This document shows, one piece after another, positions 60,433 through 64,000 of a DNA stretch of 64,000 nt. Every line of letters starts with the position of its first letter. The stretch's first letter is position 1. The notes beneath the pieces were generated by a model. That model saw only the letters and a list, made by a program, of their open reading frames with translations, did no database searches and was not told the origin of the DNA. The DNA comes from Parasponia andersonii (lineage: Eukaryota; Streptophyta; Magnoliopsida; Rosales; Cannabaceae). The stretch covers positions 192,663 through 256,662 of the forward strand of contig JXTB01000086.1 of the NCBI GenBank assembly GCA_002914805.1, written 5' to 3'. The position numbers were made by a program, and so were the translations under genes.

Positions 60433-61336
60433 AGAGTTCATTGGGAAGTTACAACGACGGTAGTTCTTACACAACCTTTTGTTAGATTATATTTAAGTTT
60501 TAAAAAATGGAATATAGGTTTCTTTTGCAAGGTTAAAGGGACAAAAATTACTCACCAAGCTACATATACATCAAAAACATATTTTTAACTACTACCATAG
60601 TTAGTAAAATAGAGGATGAGAATTAAACAGCTAATAATATGGATGTATATATATATTAGACTTTTTGTTAAAAATACTTTTAAAAATTCAAAATAGAAAG
60701 ATATGTACATAAAATTCATAAATTTTTATTTATACCTGTATAATACTTCTAATTTTAAAAAAGAGGTTTATAAAATAAGCTAATAAAAAGTGTAATTTTC
60801 TATAAAAAAATATTATTACATTTTTCACCTACTGTGATGTGATTGTTCAAAAAAATATAAATATTACTTATTGATAATTGATTATGTGTTTAATTATTCA
60901 AAATAATATCTATTTACATTATAAATAATAACAAAAAAATATAATGGACATAAAACTTCGAACTGTGATTACTACCATACTTGGTTCTGTTGAACATAAT
61001 TAGCAACTTTATTCATTCCAATTGGAATAGTAATATTACACACATGTTAAATTCTCATTGATAAGAATTATATTTTCAAGGGGTCAACTAATTTATTAGG
61101 ACTCACAATCATTAATTTAACACACTAGTTGACAATAATATATGCATGATACATCGTGTTTTTTTTTTTAGCTCAATCATGATGAAATGCATTGTTGTGC
61201 AAACATATTGCAGCATTTGTAATTGGTAATTTGGACTTTTATAGAATAGCACGATATCTAATTATAAACTCCATTTGATTTTTAATGCATACCTTAGTTA
61301 GTGAACGAAAGCGTATATATGTGGGTATATATATAT
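60433..61336. other. Intergenic AT-rich DNA, no gene recognised
   Basis: No coding, RNA or repeat signal was recognised beyond short A/T runs. Confidence 0.45.
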
Positions 61337-61565
61337 GCACACTATAGGTATTTTTTTAATCTATATATGGATATTGTTTTATTCAATTAAAATTAATTAC
61401 ACATTTCTTTTCAGAGTAAAAATTGGATAGAGAAAAATATTAAATAATAGATTTTTATTTTTTTTCTAACCATCCAAATTATGATAGCCCTTGAATAATG
61501 ATCTAATAGCTTAAAAAAAAATACTTATAGATAGATTAAAAAAAATATCTATTAGATTGGGAACC
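61337..61565 (-). mobile_element. MITE family A, diverged copy 5
   Basis: It starts GCACACTATAGGTATTTTTT and ends ATTAGATTGGGAACC. It keeps the family's order, including AATGATCTAATAGCT, but is much more diverged than the 25-30 kb copies. Confidence 0.65.
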
Positions 61566-61583
61566 TATATATATATATATATA

Positions 61584-61837
61584 GGTTCCAATACTTTTTC
61601 CTATCTATAAGTATTTTTTTTGGTATAATATCTATAGCTATTTTTTTAGCTATTAAATTATTATCTAACAACTATCATAATTTGAGTAATTATAAAAAAA
61701 TAAAAATAAATACTCGTTATTTAATGATTTTCTCTTTTTACTTTTTACCAAAGATATACGTAATTAATTTTAATTAGACAATTTTAATTAGGAAAAATAA
61801 TATCTATAGATAGGTAGAAAATATATACTCAATTGGG
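61584..61837 (+). mobile_element. MITE family A, diverged copy 6 (inverted to copy 5)
   Basis: It starts GGTTCCAATACTTTTTCCTA and ends GATAGGTAGAAAATATATAC with a CAATTGG end. An 18-bp TA run separates it from copy 5. Confidence 0.6.
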
Positions 61838-61990
61838 GCCACGGATGTAGTCCCCCCAACGGGACCGGTACCGTTTATATTTTGGCCAACACGGATCACG
61901 TTTTAACCAATACTATATTGGTTAAATATGACTTGTATTGGTTAAAACATGAACCAGTCCCCTTGAGGAGACTATATCCATGTCTTGCCC
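61838..61990. mobile_element. Short MITE, family C
   Basis: About 150 bp with inverted ends: GGCCACGGATGTAGTCCCCC on the left and, inverted from the right, GGGCAAGACATGGATATAGT. The interior has two inverted GTTTTAACCAATAC/GTATTGGTTAAAAC blocks that pair. It directly abuts MITE copy 6. Confidence 0.7.
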
Positions 61991-62785
61991 ATATATATAT
62001 TTATAGGATAACACTACATATCCTAATTTTATACTAAATTTTTTTTGTACCAATATATGTGATATGTAAGTTGTCACCATCTGATTGGTGCGTTAAAACT
62101 TATTACAAATAAATTAAATTTTATCACCAAATCATATAACACGTGTATTTGTATTAAAAGTTTGGTTAAAAAGTTGGTATATCGTTCATTATATATATTT
62201 AGTTTCCCTTCCCGCTCTTTCGGTTCTGTACCTGACTCTTTATTGGCATTAACGTGGAAAATATATTGTACGCATACGAACATACGAATATATTGTTAGG
62301 GCGAATTGGAAAGAATACAAAAGTATAATATATCAATCAGAGGAAACTGAATCGGAGAACATTAATATTATCAAACAGATGTGTTTAAACTGCTGATGCG
62401 GATCTCCACCTTACAAGGTCCAGAATATACATAGAACCCCATTACAGGCTCCTTGACAAATTTAATAGTAGTTAAGATCATAAAACCACTTTATTTTTTT
62501 CTCAAGTTATTGTGGCCATAAATGATCTGGAGGCCGGCCTCCGAAGTGGGTTTTGAATTTTGATGACTATTCTATTATTCATACTTGATCCACCAGGGAA
62601 ATTACATCATAGATTATTGCTTGCCCATTCGGACATTCCTATGGTGCTGGCCTTTTACTAACTAGTAACTTTCCTCAGGTTCAGGATCAGGATACAGTTG
62701 AGGACCCTGCTTTGCATTGTTTTTGGTCATTAATTAATTTTCCCAAAGAAAATTTTCTAGAAAAAAATGTCTGGTAAAATGGTTA
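61991..62785. other. Intergenic DNA, no gene recognised
   Basis: The segment 62380-62720 is less AT-rich than its surroundings (for example GGAGGCCGGCCTCCG near 62530, itself a 14-base palindrome within), but no open frame or domain was recognised. Confidence 0.45.
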
Positions 62786-62855
62786 TCTCTTATGTCAATG
62801 ATATTAATTATAAAAATGAGTCTCTTATGTCAATGATACTAATTATAAAAATGAG
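62786..62855 (+). repeat. 35-bp tandem duplication beside the LTR
   Basis: TCTCTTATGTCAATGATA begins at 62786 and again at 62821. The second unit ends three bases before the LTR end at 62859. Confidence 0.93.
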
Positions 62856-62858
62856 TAT

Positions 62859-64000
62859 TGTTGGAGCGGTTTCTCACCAGCCGTCCACGTGCCTCGAACT
62901 GCTGATGTTGTATTCTCCAACTGTCTACGTGTCCTTACTGTCCCAAAGTCCTCTGAACTCCAAGTAAGATCGGAAAGGCGGGGGTAGCTACCTGCAAAGA
63001 GTCTCCGATGCTTAAGTCAGTAGTTTATCTTTGTGTTGGGTAGCAAGGAAAATATTTATGTATAAAAATCTCTCTGTTTCTTGTTTACAGACTTTTTTAT
63101 ATATATCTGTTTTCTTTTTTTTAGTATACATGCCCCTCTCGAGAACGCATGGCTCTTATATATGTAGTCCTGAGATAGTGAACCGCGTGGTTCTCAATCT
63201 CAGAACTGAGTACCTTTCACCTCGAAATCTTTTTCAGCAGTCACGGGCCGAGATTTCGGCGATCTCCTCTGTGCTGCCGTGGCCTGATTTTCGCCGCTTC
63301 CTTCGGCTTCAATCTGTCAGGAGTAAGATATGGGTAATTCGCCGTTCTGTCAGGACAGCTTGTCCCTGGCACACACCTACCCAGAATCGCATTAAATGCT
63401 CTGTCTGAGTCTGGAGCCGTGAGTTGCTTTCCACTGTATTCGGTCGGAAGACCTTCGGGGCTTCTGACCCTCCCGGCCGTTGAGGTAAGGGCCGCTGTTC
63501 CATGATGGCAGACCCTTGGGGCTTCCAACCCCTAGCTGTCGAGGTTGGGGTCAGACTGGGCCAAACCGTCTGGGGTCAGTGATGGACTCAGCCCTAACCT
63601 CGGACGGCCCAATGGCCGATTGTGAGATCACGTGCGATCCGCGTGGCCTTCTACGTGGCATAAGGCTCGGGAACGGGTCCCATAACTGCTCCCATTTCCC
63701 TACTTGATAGATTCGTGTCTATCAAGTGGGGAAACTGTCTCATCGTTCCTCCAATCTGGGGGACGCACGTGATTCCCTCTTCCCGATGCGGGAATACGCC
63801 ATCCCTCATCACGAGATCTGTTTGAATTTTGAAGTTCTGACTGCTCGGTTTCTTTTCTTCTCTCCTCTTCCAGAAAAACTCTTCGGCTTCTCCCCTATAA
63901 AAACTGCAATTGTGTTCATTTGCCATTTTACCAAAATTTTCAATCATCCCAACCTCATAACATCCTAGGGTTTCTGCTTCCTTCTCTTCTAAAGACTCTC
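62859..64000 (-). mobile_element. Second Tat-lineage retrotransposon, 3' end, minus strand
   Basis: The 826-bp LTR (63684 down to 62859) starts TATGGGACCC and ends CCGCTCCAACA on the minus strand and matches the LTRs at 10060-13743 and 24480-25279. Upstream of it on the minus strand come the polypurine tract (AGTAGGGAAATGGGAGCAGT), the same stem-loop and the promoter region of the antisense gene. The rest of the element is outside the window. Its first LTR base pair is TA rather than TG. A TATATAA box lies at 63156-63162 (minus). Confidence 0.9.
63896..63902 (+). promoter_or_regulatory. TATA box of the antisense gene in the second Tat element
   Basis: CCCTATAAAAACTG on the plus strand matches the antisense promoter at 24259-24265. 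TTCATTTGCCATTT and TCCTAGGGTTT follow in the same order. By comparison the ATG should lie just beyond base 64000. Confidence 0.6.

Overview
The window is nuclear DNA from a eudicot plant. It is AT-rich, its genes carry many short GT-AG introns, it holds several LTR retrotransposons and small inverted-repeat elements, and two of its genes match widely conserved plant proteins. The species cannot be fixed from the sequence alone.

Layout. 1-8724 is an old, heavily mutated Ty3/Gypsy chromovirus (Tekay-like, plus strand) whose 5' LTR runs off the window. 10060-25279 is a younger Ty3/Gypsy element of the Tat lineage (plus strand). Its 5' LTR is split by a 2.85-kb solo LTR (10165-13016) that contains a 401-base assembly gap. 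The Tat element carries gag, protease, RT, RNase H, a second RNase H and integrase, all broken, then tandem-repeat blocks and a spliced antisense gene with its own TATA box. 25280-34100 is gene-poor DNA with a MITE family that inserts in TA runs, a 62-bp perfect palindrome and a 1.8-kb Mutator-like element that may hold captured DNA.

The gene island is 34.4-58.6 kb. It holds (i) an intact 18-exon kinesin-7 gene of the KIN-7N type (34442-40794, +, 856 aa), (ii) a three-exon DUF4378-family gene (43482-44770, +, 337 aa) and (iii) a 27-coding-exon PRP40-type splicing-factor gene (48797-58190, -, 1005 aa) with a Mutator-like MITE in one intron. The exon models were built by hand: every junction keeps the reading frame and all but one are GT-AG. 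58.8-62.8 kb is repeat-rich intergenic DNA with several MITE families. 62859-64000 is the 3' LTR and adjoining interior of a second Tat element on the minus strand, related to the one at 10-25 kb.

The three cellular genes belong to unrelated processes (microtubule motor, an uncharacterised plant family, U1-associated pre-mRNA splicing) and show no functional clustering. The most unusual content is in the mobile elements: the antisense gene conserved in sequence between two Tat copies, Asp-to-Asn changes in three catalytic centres of one Tat element, the paired MITEs and the possible Pack-MULE.
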